IMG/VR virus record: IMGVR_UViG_3300012930_000015
Location: 1 to 49,437 of that record
Direction: 5' to 3' (one strand)
Length of the DNA stretch: 49,437 nucleotides
Source of the DNA: a virus
Made by a program: the position numbers and the translations under genes. Below the pieces are notes generated by a model, which saw only the letters and a list, made by a program, of their open reading frames with translations, had not been told where the DNA came from and ran no database searches. Below, in pieces: positions 29,576-37,997 of this stretch (positions are counted from its first letter, which is position 1; each line of letters begins with the position of its first letter).

Positions 29576-30475
29576 TCAGGTAACGCCGGTGATCCGGTAG
29601 CAGCTCTTCGGGTCGGTGATGTAGATCGACACCGGACGCGCGGCCTGCACGAGCCGGCTCTCCCGGTCGGGCTCGTCGATGACCCGGCTGTAGAACGGGA
29701 TCTCGTCGCTGATCGACCCGGCCACCCGGCCCGACACGAGGATGACCTCGTCGTCGGTGACCCGGTTCGTCGGGTACCACGTCAGCCCGAGCACGTTCTG
29801 CAGCTCACCCGAGGCGATCGGGTTCGGCACCGTCGGCCGCACACCTTCGCGGGGGAGCAGCGACAGGAGCGTGGCGTTCGTGATCATCTTCAGGTGCGTC
29901 GTCGGGGTGATCAGGGCGTCGGTGATCCGATACCCCATGTCGAGTTTGTCGACGGCGGTCATCCCGGTCTGAATGTCCTTCACGATCGAGCCGGGTGTCG
30001 CCGCCCACGAGCCCGCGGCCGCGCCGGTGAGGATCGGGGCGGCGCGCAGCGCGGCGATCGCGTTGCCGTCGACCTTCTTCACGATCGTGTTCGAGAGCTG
30101 GGTGAAGCCGCGCGCGAGGACGTCGCGGCGGTCGCGGCGGATCTGCTCGTAGCTGTAGCGGGCTGCCCCGCCCCACTTCGTGACGCGGGCGACCAGCGGT
30201 GCGGCCTCGAGCTGGTTGAGCACCGGGAACTCCATGCCCGGCTCGATGCTCTGCACGTCGCGGCCCATGTAGAGCTCGTTCGCGAGGACCTGGTCGTAGA
30301 TCACGGCGCCGCCGGTGGCGGTGGGGCCGGGGGTCAGGATGCGGTCGGCGATGAACCGCTGCGCGGCGAGGTCGGCGATGACGTGCTCGACGCGGGCCGG
30401 GTTCTGCAGGAACCAGTCCATGCTGACCCGGATGCCCGACACCGTGGGTGCCAGCGGGGGGAACAGGTCCGGCAT
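29576..30475 (-). CDS. Major capsid protein (HK97 fold)
   Basis: It has 299 residues. N-terminal arm with MDWFLQNPARVEHVIADLAAQRFIADRIL, then GGAVIYDQVLANELYMGRDVQSIEPGMEFPVLNQLEAAPLVARVTKWGGAARYSYEQIRRDRRDVLARGFTQLSNTIVKKVD (a P-domain/long-helix pattern) and VRPTVPNPIASGELQNVLGLTWYPTNRV near the end. Size and gene order (protease/scaffold, decoration, capsid) are typical for encapsulin-like HK97 capsids of actinophages. ATG 30475 behind AGGAG. Confidence 0.88.
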   Translation of the reverse strand: MPDLFPPLAPTVSGIRVSMDWFLQNPARVEHVIADLAAQRFIADRILTPGPTATGGAVIYDQVLANELYMGRDVQSIEPGMEFPVLNQLEAAPLVARVTKWGGAARYSYEQIRRDRRDVLARGFTQLSNTIVKKVDGNAIAALRAAPILTGAAAGSWAATPGSIVKDIQTGMTAVDKLDMGYRITDALITPTTHLKMITNATLLSLLPREGVRPTVPNPIASGELQNVLGLTWYPTNRVTDDEVILVSGRVAGSISDEIPFYSRVIDEPDRESRLVQAARPVSIYITDPKSCYRITGVT

Positions 30476-30516
30476 TGGTCTCTCCTGCCGTAGTCGGGGC
30501 GAGCAGTCTCAAGCGG

Positions 30517-30543
30517 CCCAGCGCGCCAGTCAGGTGCGCTGGG
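30517..30543 (-). terminator. Hairpin spanning the end of the decoration gene
   Basis: CCCAGCGC (30517-30524) pairs with GCGCTGGG (30536-30543); the stop codon of the decoration gene is in the 11-base loop. Confidence 0.45.
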
Positions 30544-30967
30544 ATCGGTCGATGTCAGCCTTCGTCGCGTTCGCCGCGTCGTGCAGCGCCGTGCCCACCG
30601 CGACGACGCCGGTGCCGGCGACGTAGGGGATCGCCTGCCCGGTCGCGTCGCTCATGACGAGCTGCCCCGCGGTGAGCGCGGCGCCGGCCATGACCTGAAC
30701 GATCTTGTGGGGGGCGTGCCACACGCCGACGTCGGTCGGGGCGGCGATGATGGTGGCGCCGGTCGGGTCGGCGTCGCGGGTGCTGACACCGAACGCGGAC
30801 AGGCCGGCGCCGCACAGGGCGACATACGGCTTGTCGGTGGTGCCGTTCCCCGCGATCCGCACGAACCGCGCGCCGTAGATCACCGCGGCGGCTTCGCAGG
30901 TGATCTCGTCGCCGTCGTCGAACAGCGCCGCGCTGTCATTCGGGTACTGCAGGCCGGGTGCTGGCAT
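30530..30967 (-). CDS. Capsid decoration / stabilisation protein (DUF2190-like)
   Basis: It has 145 residues. DDGDEITCEAAAVIYGARFVRIAGNG then PHKIVQVMAGAALTAGQLVMSDATGQAIPYVAGTGVVAVGTALHDAANAT fit the small beta-rich head stabilisation proteins found just before or after the capsid gene. AAGGAG precedes ATG 30967. Confidence 0.78.
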   Translation of the reverse strand: MPAPGLQYPNDSAALFDDGDEITCEAAAVIYGARFVRIAGNGTTDKPYVALCGAGLSAFGVSTRDADPTGATIIAAPTDVGVWHAPHKIVQVMAGAALTAGQLVMSDATGQAIPYVAGTGVVAVGTALHDAANATKADIDRSQRT

Positions 30968-30979
30968 GTCGCGGGCTCC

Positions 30980-32647
30980 TTACAGGGCGGGGATCAGGCC
31001 GGGCGCCCCGGCGGGGGCGAAGGGCGGCGTGCCGTACGCGGCGGGTATCCCGGGCGGGGCCTGGGGCGCGCGGGTGAGGCCGAATGTCTCGGCTTCCCAC
31101 TGGTCCCACACAGGCTCGGGGACACCGCCGAGCGTGCCCGCCGGCGACGCGGCGAGCGTGCTCGAGCCGGCGGGTGCGGTCGGCACCCGCGACGGGGTGA
31201 GGGAGCCGAGCAGCGACACGGTGCCGGGCATGTCGCGGTCCATCTGCGCGGACCACGCGGCCTGCTCCGCGACCGCGATCCGGCCGGTGCGGACGGCTTC
31301 GGTGAGGTAGTGGCCCTTGGCCTGCGCCTCGAGGGCGGCCATCGCCTGGTCGCCGCGCTGCGCGCGGGCCTGGAGCTCGCCGAGCTGCCCGGCGCTGAGC
31401 ATCGCGACGGGGACGCCGGCGACGACAGGGGGTGCGGGCGGCGGCGGCCAGCCGGCGGGAGGGGCGGCTGGGGCGGGGGGCTGCGGGTAGGTCGCGGAGG
31501 GGGCAGCCGCGGGCCATCCGGGGGGTGCGGCGGCCGGGGCAGGGGCCGCCGCGGGTGCCGCCGTCGGCGCGGCGGGCACGACCTGGCCGTACGCGTCATA
31601 GCTGTAGCCCGGCGGGAGGGCGACGACGGGCGCGGCCGGGAACGGGGGCATCACCGGCGCCGGGGGCTGCGCGGGCGCTGCGGGGGGGGCGGCCGGGGGC
31701 CAGCCCGCCGGAGCAGCGGGCGCGGGCGCGGGCGCGGGCGGCCATGCGGGAGCCGGACCTGCAGCCGCAGGCCATGCGGGGGCCGGCCCGCCCGCCGGCG
31801 TCGGGAACCCGGGCACCGCGGCTGGCGCCAGCCCTGCAGCGGTGGGGACGGGGGGCGCCGCCGGCGGGGGGAACCCTGGGAACGGCACCATCGGGGCGGC
31901 CGGGGCGTCGGGCACGGCGCTCGCGGCGAGGAGCGCGCCCATCTGCTGAGTGTGGCGGGCCTGCTCGGCGGCCAGGAGTCCCTGGAACCGCTGCTCGTCG
32001 AATCGGGGCATCCCAACCTCCGTCGTCCCGCTCGTTTGGACGCGCCCATCATGTACCGCCCAGCCGCCCCACGCCGGAACCGGCGCCGTGAAGCCGGGCG
32101 TGTCGGCCACGAACACGGCCTGCACCGGCTCCGCCGGAGGCGCGGCGCCGTAGCGGGCGAGCACGTCGCCCAGGCCCTTCACCGCGGGCATTGCGACCCC
32201 GAGCAGCGCGGTGCCGGTCACGGCCGCCCGGTAGGCCCGCCCGGACGGGGTGACCCTGGGCGCGAACTCGATCGACCGCCGCGCGTAGGCCGTCGGGATG
32301 ATCGCCGCCAACTTGGCGGGCAGGCCGGTGAGGTCCCCGCGCAGCACCGACGTGCCGTCCGGCCGGTCCTCGATACGGGTCGCGCGGACCCATCCCATCG
32401 CCGGCTCGCCGTCCGCCAACGGGAACCGCGGGTCGAAGTGCCCGGGGTGCAGCGGGGCGGCGTCGACCTCGGGGTCCAGCGCCGCGGCGAGCATGCTCTC
32501 GAGGTCCGCGCGGTTCAGCTCGCACGGCCCGCTCACGGCGGCGTGCGACCCGGTGGCGACGAGCTCAACGTCGGGGAGGGTGACGGTCGGCGCGAGGGAC
32601 AGCCCTCCGGTGAGGGGCAGGCTGGCCGGGTAGGTCACGGCGCCCAT
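30980..32647 (-). CDS. Capsid maturation protease fused to scaffold (Mu gpI-like)
   Basis: It has 555 residues. Residues 1-180 follow the Mu I-protein pattern: HPGHFDPRFPLADGEPAMGWVRATRIED, GDLTGLPAKLAAIIPTAYARRSIEFAP, YRAAVTGTALLGVAMPAVKGLGDVLARYG. Residues 245-425 are an extreme Pro/Ala low-complexity linker. The C-terminal 130 residues are helical scaffold (LSAGQLGELQARAQRGDQAMAALEAQAKGHYLTEAVRTGRIA). Self-cleavage and scaffold removal during head maturation are expected. ATG 32647. Confidence 0.82.
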   Translation of the reverse strand: MGAVTYPASLPLTGGLSLAPTVTLPDVELVATGSHAAVSGPCELNRADLESMLAAALDPEVDAAPLHPGHFDPRFPLADGEPAMGWVRATRIEDRPDGTSVLRGDLTGLPAKLAAIIPTAYARRSIEFAPRVTPSGRAYRAAVTGTALLGVAMPAVKGLGDVLARYGAAPPAEPVQAVFVADTPGFTAPVPAWGGWAVHDGRVQTSGTTEVGMPRFDEQRFQGLLAAEQARHTQQMGALLAASAVPDAPAAPMVPFPGFPPPAAPPVPTAAGLAPAAVPGFPTPAGGPAPAWPAAAGPAPAWPPAPAPAPAAPAGWPPAAPPAAPAQPPAPVMPPFPAAPVVALPPGYSYDAYGQVVPAAPTAAPAAAPAPAAAPPGWPAAAPSATYPQPPAPAAPPAGWPPPPAPPVVAGVPVAMLSAGQLGELQARAQRGDQAMAALEAQAKGHYLTEAVRTGRIAVAEQAAWSAQMDRDMPGTVSLLGSLTPSRVPTAPAGSSTLAASPAGTLGGVPEPVWDQWEAETFGLTRAPQAPPGIPAAYGTPPFAPAGAPGLIPAL

Positions 32648-32674
32648 GCTGCCACGCCCGCCCGGGCGGCGCGG

Positions 32675-33616
32675 TCAGCCGAGGCCGGGTTCGGCTTCCG
32701 TGTCGAACACGTACACGAGCATGCCGCGGCACCGGCCGCCGCCCTCGCAGCCCACGTACTGCCCGTCGGGGTAGTCGCCGAGCGCATCGTCGAGGTTGTC
32801 GTAGTCGGTGCCGTCCACGGCGTCGCAGGGGCCGCAGGTGTTGGAGTCGTTCAGCTCGCTCGCGTAGGCGCTGAACGGGGCGTCGACACCGCCCAGCCCG
32901 TCGCCGCGGCCCATCCCGTTCGCCTCGTTCGCGCCTTGGTGGGCGAGGTCGGTCACCCCGGCGTCGGACAGGCCGTCCGCGCCCGCCGCGATCGCGGCCA
33001 GCAACGCCGCCACCGTGCCAGATGACGGGGCGCTGGAGGCGGTGGCGGCGGCCGCGCCCAGGACCTGCACCACGGGGGCCGTGGCGACGCGGGCGGCGGT
33101 CGCGCGCACGGCGGCGATCGTGGCCGGCGAGGGGGCGACCCGGCGGACCAGCGGCGGGGGGACGCCTTGCCGGAGGGCTTCGGCGCCGACGTTCCCGCCG
33201 AAATGGGCGGCGGCCTGCTCGAGCCCGTTCGCGATCCGCGCGGCGGCCTCCCGGACCGCGTCGGTAACCCCGGGCAGGCTCGCGGGCCCGGTCATCTGGA
33301 GCTGCGCGAGCGCCTGCACGACTTGCGCGTTTGTGCGCGAAGTTGCGCGAAGTTGCGTGAGGAGCCCCGCCAATGTGTGCGCACGTGTGCCCAGCGCGAT
33401 GGTCGCGAGCTGCACGGTCAGCGCGTCGAGCTGCACGGCGATCTCGGCGAAGCCGACCCGGCTGGCGGTCTCATGCGGCAGAAGGGTGCGCCGGGGGATG
33501 CCGGTGACGCCTTCGGCGAGGAGCACCGCCGCCTCAAGCTCGGTGAGCTCGAGGGCGAGCGCGAGGTCGGGCAGCCGCGGATCGTGCAGCGACACGGGGT
33601 GCACGAGGGTCAGCAT
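32675..33616 (-). CDS. Minor head protein with MuF-type C terminus
   Basis: It has 313 residues. Long helical N-terminal region (ALELTELEAAVLLAEG ... TNAQVVQALAQLQM), an Ala-rich central part, then ASELNDSNTCGPCDAVDGTDYDNL ... YPDGQYVGCEGGGRCRGMLVYVFD. The DSNTCGPCD...C..G.RCRG module is the conserved end of phage head morphogenesis (Mu gpF/SPP1 gp7) proteins. It overlaps the upstream gene by 7 bases. Confidence 0.8.
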   Translation of the reverse strand: MLTLVHPVSLHDPRLPDLALALELTELEAAVLLAEGVTGIPRRTLLPHETASRVGFAEIAVQLDALTVQLATIALGTRAHTLAGLLTQLRATSRTNAQVVQALAQLQMTGPASLPGVTDAVREAAARIANGLEQAAAHFGGNVGAEALRQGVPPPLVRRVAPSPATIAAVRATAARVATAPVVQVLGAAAATASSAPSSGTVAALLAAIAAGADGLSDAGVTDLAHQGANEANGMGRGDGLGGVDAPFSAYASELNDSNTCGPCDAVDGTDYDNLDDALGDYPDGQYVGCEGGGRCRGMLVYVFDTEAEPGLG

Positions 33617-33852
33617 TCCCGCGCGGCCCTCCTGCCATGCGCCCAGGCCGCGCCGGTCATCGCGGGGAGCTGCGCTTCGAGGTCGAGGCCGAGCATGCCG
33701 GCGAGCTCGCTGAACTCGGCGAGGTCAGCGCAATGCCGGGCGACGACAACCGCGCAGGCCCGCTCAACATCGAGCGATACCCGCTGGAGGTCGATGTCGG
33801 CGCCGGCCTGCCGCCAGTCAGACACGACCCGGTCAGCCCGGATGACCCGCAC
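33610..33852 (-). CDS. Small protein between portal and minor head genes
   Basis: It has 80 residues from GTG 33852, which overlaps the portal end by 20 bases; GTG 33825 is an alternative. Helical, with three Cys (ERACAVVVARHCADLAEFSELAGMLGLDLEAQL). No function recognised. Confidence 0.55.
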   Translation of the reverse strand: MRVIRADRVVSDWRQAGADIDLQRVSLDVERACAVVVARHCADLAEFSELAGMLGLDLEAQLPAMTGAAWAHGRRAAREC

Positions 33853-35674
33853 GCGCCGCGGCGGCGAGCAAGCGTTCGGATAGGACGCGGGTGCGGGCGA
33901 GGAGCTCCGCGAGCCCTTCCCCCGACGGCGGCGCGGCTGCGAGGCGGCGGGGGATGGCGGAGCGGACCTCCGCCGGCTGAAAGTAGGCGCGGATCCCGGC
34001 CACGGCGACGGCCAGCCCGGCTGGCGTGACCTCCAGGAACGTGCCCGGCACGAGGGCCCCGGCCAGCGCGACGGCGACGGGCTGACCGGCGCTGAGCATC
34101 TGCCCGCGGCGGTCCACGCCGCCACCCGCACCGGGGGGCAGGGCGGGCGGCCCGCCCGTCGGCGGGCCTGGGTTCGGGGGTGGCAGCCGGCCGGGATTGC
34201 GGGGGGGGAGCCACGGCCCGGTCGGGAGCATCGTCGGCTCGAGGCCGGTCGGGTTCGCCGGCGCACTCGGATCCGTGACACCGCGGGGCAGGAGGTAAGG
34301 GATCGACACGGCTTCGTCGCCCTCACCGGGCAGGCCGTAGCGGCGGCGGATCTCCGCCCGCGCGCCCGGGTCGGCGACGAGCAGGCCGGCGGCGGTGAGC
34401 TGCTCCAACGCCGCGGCCGTCGGGGTGGCTTCCGCGCTCGGGTCATCGGCGACCACGGTCGGGTAGGGCTCGGACGGGCCGAAGTTCCAGCGGACGAGGT
34501 CGCGCACGATCTGCTCGGTGATGACCTCCTCGCTGTACCGGAGCACCGCGCGCAGGCTCAGGAGGAAGTAGTCGACGAACGTCTCCCCCAACGAGCCGTG
34601 GCCGAGGCCGCCGTCGTGGCCGAGGTTGAGGAACATCTCGAGCATTCCGCGGGCGGCGGCCTGGTCGTGGTAGGCGATCGACGCGAGCGTGTCATGCGTG
34701 CCGCCCTGCACGCCGAGCAGCGCGAGGGTGTAGCCCTCCTCCAACGCGACCCCGGCCTCGTCGCCGGCGCGGACCGCGGACGCGACCGCGAGGGCCTTGT
34801 TCCGGCCGGCCTCACCCTTCGCGCTCGGGTAGGTGATCACCGGGAGGCCGGTGCCGTTGCGGTCGGCGGCGTTCGCGTCGACGTGGAGCAGGAAGTCCTT
34901 GATCAGCCAGTGCTTGTACGCCGAGCGGAGGACCGACATGCCGGCCCAATCGGCGCCCTCCTGCTCATTCACGAAATACACGAGCGCCTCGGCGGGGATC
35001 GGGACGAGCCCGGCGTCCCCGGCCGGCGCCATGAAACCCGAGGCGTTGGGCCAGTAGCCGCCGTTGCCTTGCCCGCCGTAGCCGGGGTAGGCGCCGCGCA
35101 CGAGGTTGGTCGCGGCCCACTGCCGGATCCCGATCAGCGACCCGTCGCTGTTGACGTCGATGAACTGCACCGAGCGGGGCATCCGCGGGCTCAGGCCGCC
35201 CAGGTGCGCGACCTGCGGGCCGATGCCGAGGTCGAGGCCGGTGTCGAACGGCGCGATCGTCGCCCACTTGTTGAATGGCATGAACCCGAACACGAGGTGC
35301 AGCAGGCTCATCCGTAGGAACGGGTCGAACGAAACGCCGCCGTCACGCGAGCGCCGCCGGCCGAGCTCATCAGCGACCAGCCCGAGCTCCGCGGTGACGA
35401 AGTTGACGACCTCCGGCCGGCAGCCCGCGCCCAGGACGCGCCACGGGGTCTGCAGGATCGGGAGGGCGATCGCGCGGAGCATCGCCCGGACCTGGGAGTC
35501 CTGCCGGCGCATCCGGTCATAGACCCGGAGGTTGGCGGGGAACTGCAGCTCGGGGGTCTCTTCGTAGGGGTCGTGCCAGCCCGGCGCGATGACCATCTCC
35601 GGCGCCCCGAGCTCGCGTGAGAGCGCCCTCGCTTGGACGAGGCCGGCGTTGACGCCGGACGCTTGGACGGCCAT
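33833..35674 (-). CDS. Portal protein (Mu gp29/DUF935-like)
   Basis: It has 613 residues. NLRVYDRMRRQDSQVRAMLRAIALPILQTPWRVLG (48-82) is the portal signature. FDPFLRMSLLHLVFGFMPFNKWATI, DVNSDGSLIGIRQWA, ALVYFVNEQEGADWAGMSVLRSAYKHWLIKDFLLHVDANAADRNGTGLPVITYP and GHGSLGETFVDYFLLSLRAVLRYSEEVITEQIVRDLVRWNFG complete the gp29-type sequence. It forms the dodecameric DNA channel of the head. ATG 35674; the C-terminal 120 residues are Pro/Ala-rich. Confidence 0.92.
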   Translation of the reverse strand: MAVQASGVNAGLVQARALSRELGAPEMVIAPGWHDPYEETPELQFPANLRVYDRMRRQDSQVRAMLRAIALPILQTPWRVLGAGCRPEVVNFVTAELGLVADELGRRRSRDGGVSFDPFLRMSLLHLVFGFMPFNKWATIAPFDTGLDLGIGPQVAHLGGLSPRMPRSVQFIDVNSDGSLIGIRQWAATNLVRGAYPGYGGQGNGGYWPNASGFMAPAGDAGLVPIPAEALVYFVNEQEGADWAGMSVLRSAYKHWLIKDFLLHVDANAADRNGTGLPVITYPSAKGEAGRNKALAVASAVRAGDEAGVALEEGYTLALLGVQGGTHDTLASIAYHDQAAARGMLEMFLNLGHDGGLGHGSLGETFVDYFLLSLRAVLRYSEEVITEQIVRDLVRWNFGPSEPYPTVVADDPSAEATPTAAALEQLTAAGLLVADPGARAEIRRRYGLPGEGDEAVSIPYLLPRGVTDPSAPANPTGLEPTMLPTGPWLPPRNPGRLPPPNPGPPTGGPPALPPGAGGGVDRRGQMLSAGQPVAVALAGALVPGTFLEVTPAGLAVAVAGIRAYFQPAEVRSAIPRRLAAAPPSGEGLAELLARTRVLSERLLAAAARAGHPG

Positions 35675-35703
35675 GCGCGGCACGCTACCCGCGGCCGGGG
35701 CGG

Positions 35704-35892
35704 TCAGCGGGGTGCAGCGCCGACGCGGCGGAAGGCGAACAGCGCACCGACGAACGCGAGATTCGCGGCGGCGAGCAGCGCGAGGGCCGGGGTCCACCAG
35801 CCGGCCAGCGCGAACGCGACCGACATCCCGAAGGTCTCGCAGCAGGCGACCGCGCAGAACACGACCAGCCACTCCCGGCCGTTGCGGCTCAC
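35704..35892 (-). CDS. Small two-helix membrane protein
   Basis: It has 62 residues: WLVVFCAVACCETFGMSVAFALAGWWTPALALLAAANLAFVGALFAF forms two transmembrane helices. GTG 35892 overlaps the previous stop. Last gene of the right accessory operon, 29 bases before the portal start. Role unknown. Confidence 0.65.
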   Translation of the reverse strand: MSRNGREWLVVFCAVACCETFGMSVAFALAGWWTPALALLAAANLAFVGALFAFRRVGAAPR

Positions 35893-36098
35893 CGGGCGGC
35901 GGGCACGCCGTCGGGCCGACACACCCCGCAGGGGTGGTCGATCTCGGGGTCGATGAGGTCGCGGGGGAGCTCGTAGTGCGGGCCGGCGCCACGCCGCGGG
36001 CAACACGGCCGGTGGTAGCGGCCGGTGCGGACGGTCTGCAGGGTGACCCGGTCGGCGCCCCGGAGGTGGTGCGCGCCGCACGTCGGGCAGGCGGTCAC
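35889..36098 (-). CDS. Zinc-finger-like small protein
   Basis: It has 69 residues: ACPTCGAHHL, then YHRPCCPRRG and DHPCGVCRPDG. Three CxxC/CC pairs and several His suggest two metal sites. GTGA overlaps at both ends. Function unknown. Confidence 0.66.
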   Translation of the reverse strand: MTACPTCGAHHLRGADRVTLQTVRTGRYHRPCCPRRGAGPHYELPRDLIDPEIDHPCGVCRPDGVPAAR

Positions 36099-36382
36099 GG
36101 CCCGGCCGGCTCGTGGGCGTGGGTGATCCGCAGGGCGAGGACCGCATAGCCGGCTTTGAGGCCGACGAACGGCCCGCCACCCTGCAGGACGTAGGTAACC
36201 TGACAGTGCAGCTCCCGGCCGGTATAGGCCGTCGACGGGGTGGCGCGGGGATCCCATTCGCGGAGCAGCAGGCTGTCGCCGGCCTGGAACCCGCGGTCGT
36301 TGTGGCGCACCTCGAAGGTCTTCGACCCGTCGGCGAGCGCCCCGAAGTACGGGGGCCAGCACTTGAGCTCGTGCACGGTCAC
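36095..36382 (-). CDS. DUF3850 (ASCH/PUA-like) protein
   Basis: It has 95 residues. HELKCWPPYFGALADGSKTFEVRHNDRGFQAGDSLLLREWDP (4-45) and LHCQVTYVLQGGGPFVGLKAGYAVLALRI (58-86) match DUF3850, a PUA/ASCH-type fold thought to bind RNA or modified bases. Common in phages; a role in RNA or modified-DNA recognition is inference. GTG 36382 overlaps the upstream stop. Confidence 0.88.
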   Translation of the reverse strand: MTVHELKCWPPYFGALADGSKTFEVRHNDRGFQAGDSLLLREWDPRATPSTAYTGRELHCQVTYVLQGGGPFVGLKAGYAVLALRITHAHEPAGP

Positions 36383-36732
36383 GGCTGGCGCTCAAGCAGA
36401 GGGTAACGGCCGTTGTCGAAACGGCGAACGAACATGGCGAGTCGCGCCCCTGCGTAGGCACGCTCGTAGCGCTGCTTCGGGCCGATCGGGGTGCCGGCCT
36501 TGCCGCGCGCCCAGACGACGAACCCGGTGTCGGCGACGCGGAACCGGAGGCCCGGGTATTGCTCGCCGAGGAACACCGCGACCGGGCAGGACGCGGCGTT
36601 GCCGACGCGGCCGGTCACGCCTTTCGCCTCCAGGGTTTCGGCGATGCGGTCGGCGCCGCCGCCGCCCGGGTTGAGGAGGCGGAGGGTGGCGCGGATCTCC
36701 TGGTGGTGGGGGAGGACGGGCCAGCGGGTCAT
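36379..36732 (-). CDS. Hypothetical protein, 117 residues
   Basis: ATG 36732 (ATGA overlap). HHQEIRATLRLLNPGGGGADRIAETLEAKGVTGRVGNAASCPVAVFL, then FRVADTGFVVWARGKAGTPIGPKQRYERAYAGARLAMFVRRFDNGRYPLL. A balanced globular composition and clear conservation-like spacing suggest a real folded protein; I cannot name a family. Confidence 0.65.
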   Translation of the reverse strand: MTRWPVLPHHQEIRATLRLLNPGGGGADRIAETLEAKGVTGRVGNAASCPVAVFLGEQYPGLRFRVADTGFVVWARGKAGTPIGPKQRYERAYAGARLAMFVRRFDNGRYPLLERQP

Positions 36733-37058
36733 CGGGTCTCCTTGGGTTCGCCGGGGCACGCGCGACGGGCGAGGCGCGGATCGTAGGGCTCCTCGCAGAC
36801 AAGGCAGCCGAGGTCGACGCTGAGCAGGTTCTCGAGGTCGAGGGGGAGCGGATGCCCGGCCGGATCGTGCTGGTTGGCGTCGATCCCGTCGGCGGTCACG
36901 ACGTACGCGGCGGCGGCGATCCACAGGTGGACCCGGCCCCGCAGGGCGAGCTCGATCGCCCGGTCGAACGCCTCCGACGACGCGATCGCGCGGTGCCCTT
37001 GGTCGGCGCGGGCCCGGACCCCGCTCGAGGTGACGCCGAGCCCGACAGGCCCGGTCAC
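36729..37058 (-). CDS. Hypothetical protein with CLVCEEPYDP motif
   Basis: It has 109 residues. HLWIAAAAYVVTADGIDANQHDPAGHPLPLDLENLLSVDLGCLVCEEPYDPRLARRACPG. The C-terminal C..C...C with EEPY resembles small actinophage proteins of unknown role. GTG 37058 (GTGA overlap). Confidence 0.65.
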   Translation of the reverse strand: MTGPVGLGVTSSGVRARADQGHRAIASSEAFDRAIELALRGRVHLWIAAAAYVVTADGIDANQHDPAGHPLPLDLENLLSVDLGCLVCEEPYDPRLARRACPGEPKETR

Positions 37059-37210
37059 GCGAGGGAGTCCACGCCGGTCACGGCGCAGTAGACCGCCCCG
37101 GCGAGGGCGACGAGCGCGGCGAGGTTCAGCGCGAGCGTCACCGGGGCCCGTGTCTCCCGGCCCAGCAGGACGGCGCCGATCGCGGCCAGGGCGAGCGTTA
37201 TGCCGGTCAC
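37055..37210 (-). CDS. Small membrane protein
   Basis: It has 51 residues, almost wholly hydrophobic, with two helices (ITLALAAIGAVLLG; VTLALNLAALVALAGAVYCAV). GTG 37210 overlaps the end of the frame-broken gene upstream (GTGA), which also supports that gene's reconstruction. The same frame stays open up to 37360, but the upstream part is then in the wrong register for the downstream Cys motif. Confidence 0.6.
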   Translation of the reverse strand: MTGITLALAAIGAVLLGRETRAPVTLALNLAALVALAGAVYCAVTGVDSLA

Positions 37211-37360
37211 CCGTCCTCCTCGTCGACGGTCCACTCGGGGTCCCAGGCGGTGCAGGGGCAGGAGCCGCACGCCCCGTCGGGGGCCGTGATCACCGGGCGG
37301 GTGCCCGCACCGCTCTTCGTCGTCGAGGGGGGTGACGCACAGGGAGCGGCCGCCGTTCAC
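37207..37360 (-). pseudogene. Frame-broken small metal-binding protein
   Basis: From GTG 37360 (overlapping the upstream stop) the frame reads MNGGRSLCVTPLDDEERCGH then PPGDHGP. At a run of five C on the minus strand (37279-37283) the natural continuation moves to another frame: DGACGSCPCTAWDPEWTVDE ending TGA at 37207, with a GTGA overlap to the next gene. Removing one C gives a 50-residue protein with a C-x-H-P...H...C..CPC module like that of the 7408-8301 gene. Could be a sequencing or assembly error, a mutation or a programmed frameshift. Confidence 0.55.
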
Positions 37361-37569
37361 AGCCCGCGGTCCTCGGAGGCCAGCGAACCGAGCCCGGCGG
37401 CGATGCCGTCGAGCGCGTCGAGGAGGGCGGCCCAGCCAGTAAGCACGACATCGAGGACGAGCCGGTTCTCCTCCTCTTCGCCGATGTCGGGGGCGGCCGG
37501 GTTCCCGCCGATCTTGGTCGCCTTGATCGCGTCGTACGCCTCATCCCACAGCTCGCGGGCCGCGGTCAT
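37357..37569 (-). CDS. Small acidic helical protein
   Basis: It has 70 residues: TAARELWDEAYDAIKATKIG, an EEEEN stretch, then LVLDVVLTGWAALLDALDGIAAGLGSLASE. ATG 37569 overlaps the upstream stop. Function unknown. Confidence 0.62.
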   Translation of the reverse strand: MTAARELWDEAYDAIKATKIGGNPAAPDIGEEEENRLVLDVVLTGWAALLDALDGIAAGLGSLASEDRGL

Positions 37570-37997
37570 CGGAGGGCCAGCAGGGTCACGGCGAGGGCGG
37601 CGAGCAGGAGCGCGCAGCTCTGCCAGGCGATCCACCGGGCGAGCCGTTGCTGCCGGGCGCCCTGCCGGCGGACGTGGCGCTCGAGGAGGTCGAGGCGGGC
37701 CCGCACGACGGCCGGTTGGAGGGGGCGGTCGGGGTCGGCCATCGCGGGGAGCTCGTGGACTTCGACGCCTTCGGGCCAGCAGGAGCCGCCGGAGATGACG
37801 CCGCCGCGGATCCGCGGCTCGGGTTGGTCGTCGCCGGGGAGCCATCCGATGCCGGCGACCTGCGCCGCGGACCACGCGACCGCGTCATCGAATGCCTGCT
37901 GCGAGTCCGGGGTCGCCCAGGAGGCCGGGCGGTCGTCGGGTAGGCCCCGTTGGGCGCGGAGGTTGGCGCGGAGCTCACCGGGGAGGTCGAGGTTCAC
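37566..37997 (-). CDS. C-terminally anchored membrane protein
   Basis: It has 143 residues. A soluble part (FDDAVAWSAAQVAGIGWLPGDDQPEPRIRGGVISGGSCWPEGVEVHELP), a basic coiled-coil-like helix (LLERHVRRQGARQQRLARW) and a terminal transmembrane helix (SCALLLAALAVTLLAL). Tail-anchored topology, soluble domain probably cytoplasmic. Possible superinfection-exclusion role, by topology only. Confidence 0.6.
   Translation of the reverse strand: MNLDLPGELRANLRAQRGLPDDRPASWATPDSQQAFDDAVAWSAAQVAGIGWLPGDDQPEPRIRGGVISGGSCWPEGVEVHELPAMADPDRPLQPAVVRARLDLLERHVRRQGARQQRLARWIAWQSCALLLAALAVTLLALR

Noticed and set aside
30581-33025. 814-codon plus-strand ORF
   Set aside because: Antisense of the protease/scaffold and decoration genes, with Arg/Gly-rich sequence and no motif.
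29576-35674. Transposable Mu-like phage
   Set aside because: Head proteins resemble Mu, but no transposase, target-selection ATPase or host-flanking sequence is seen and the contig closes on itself.
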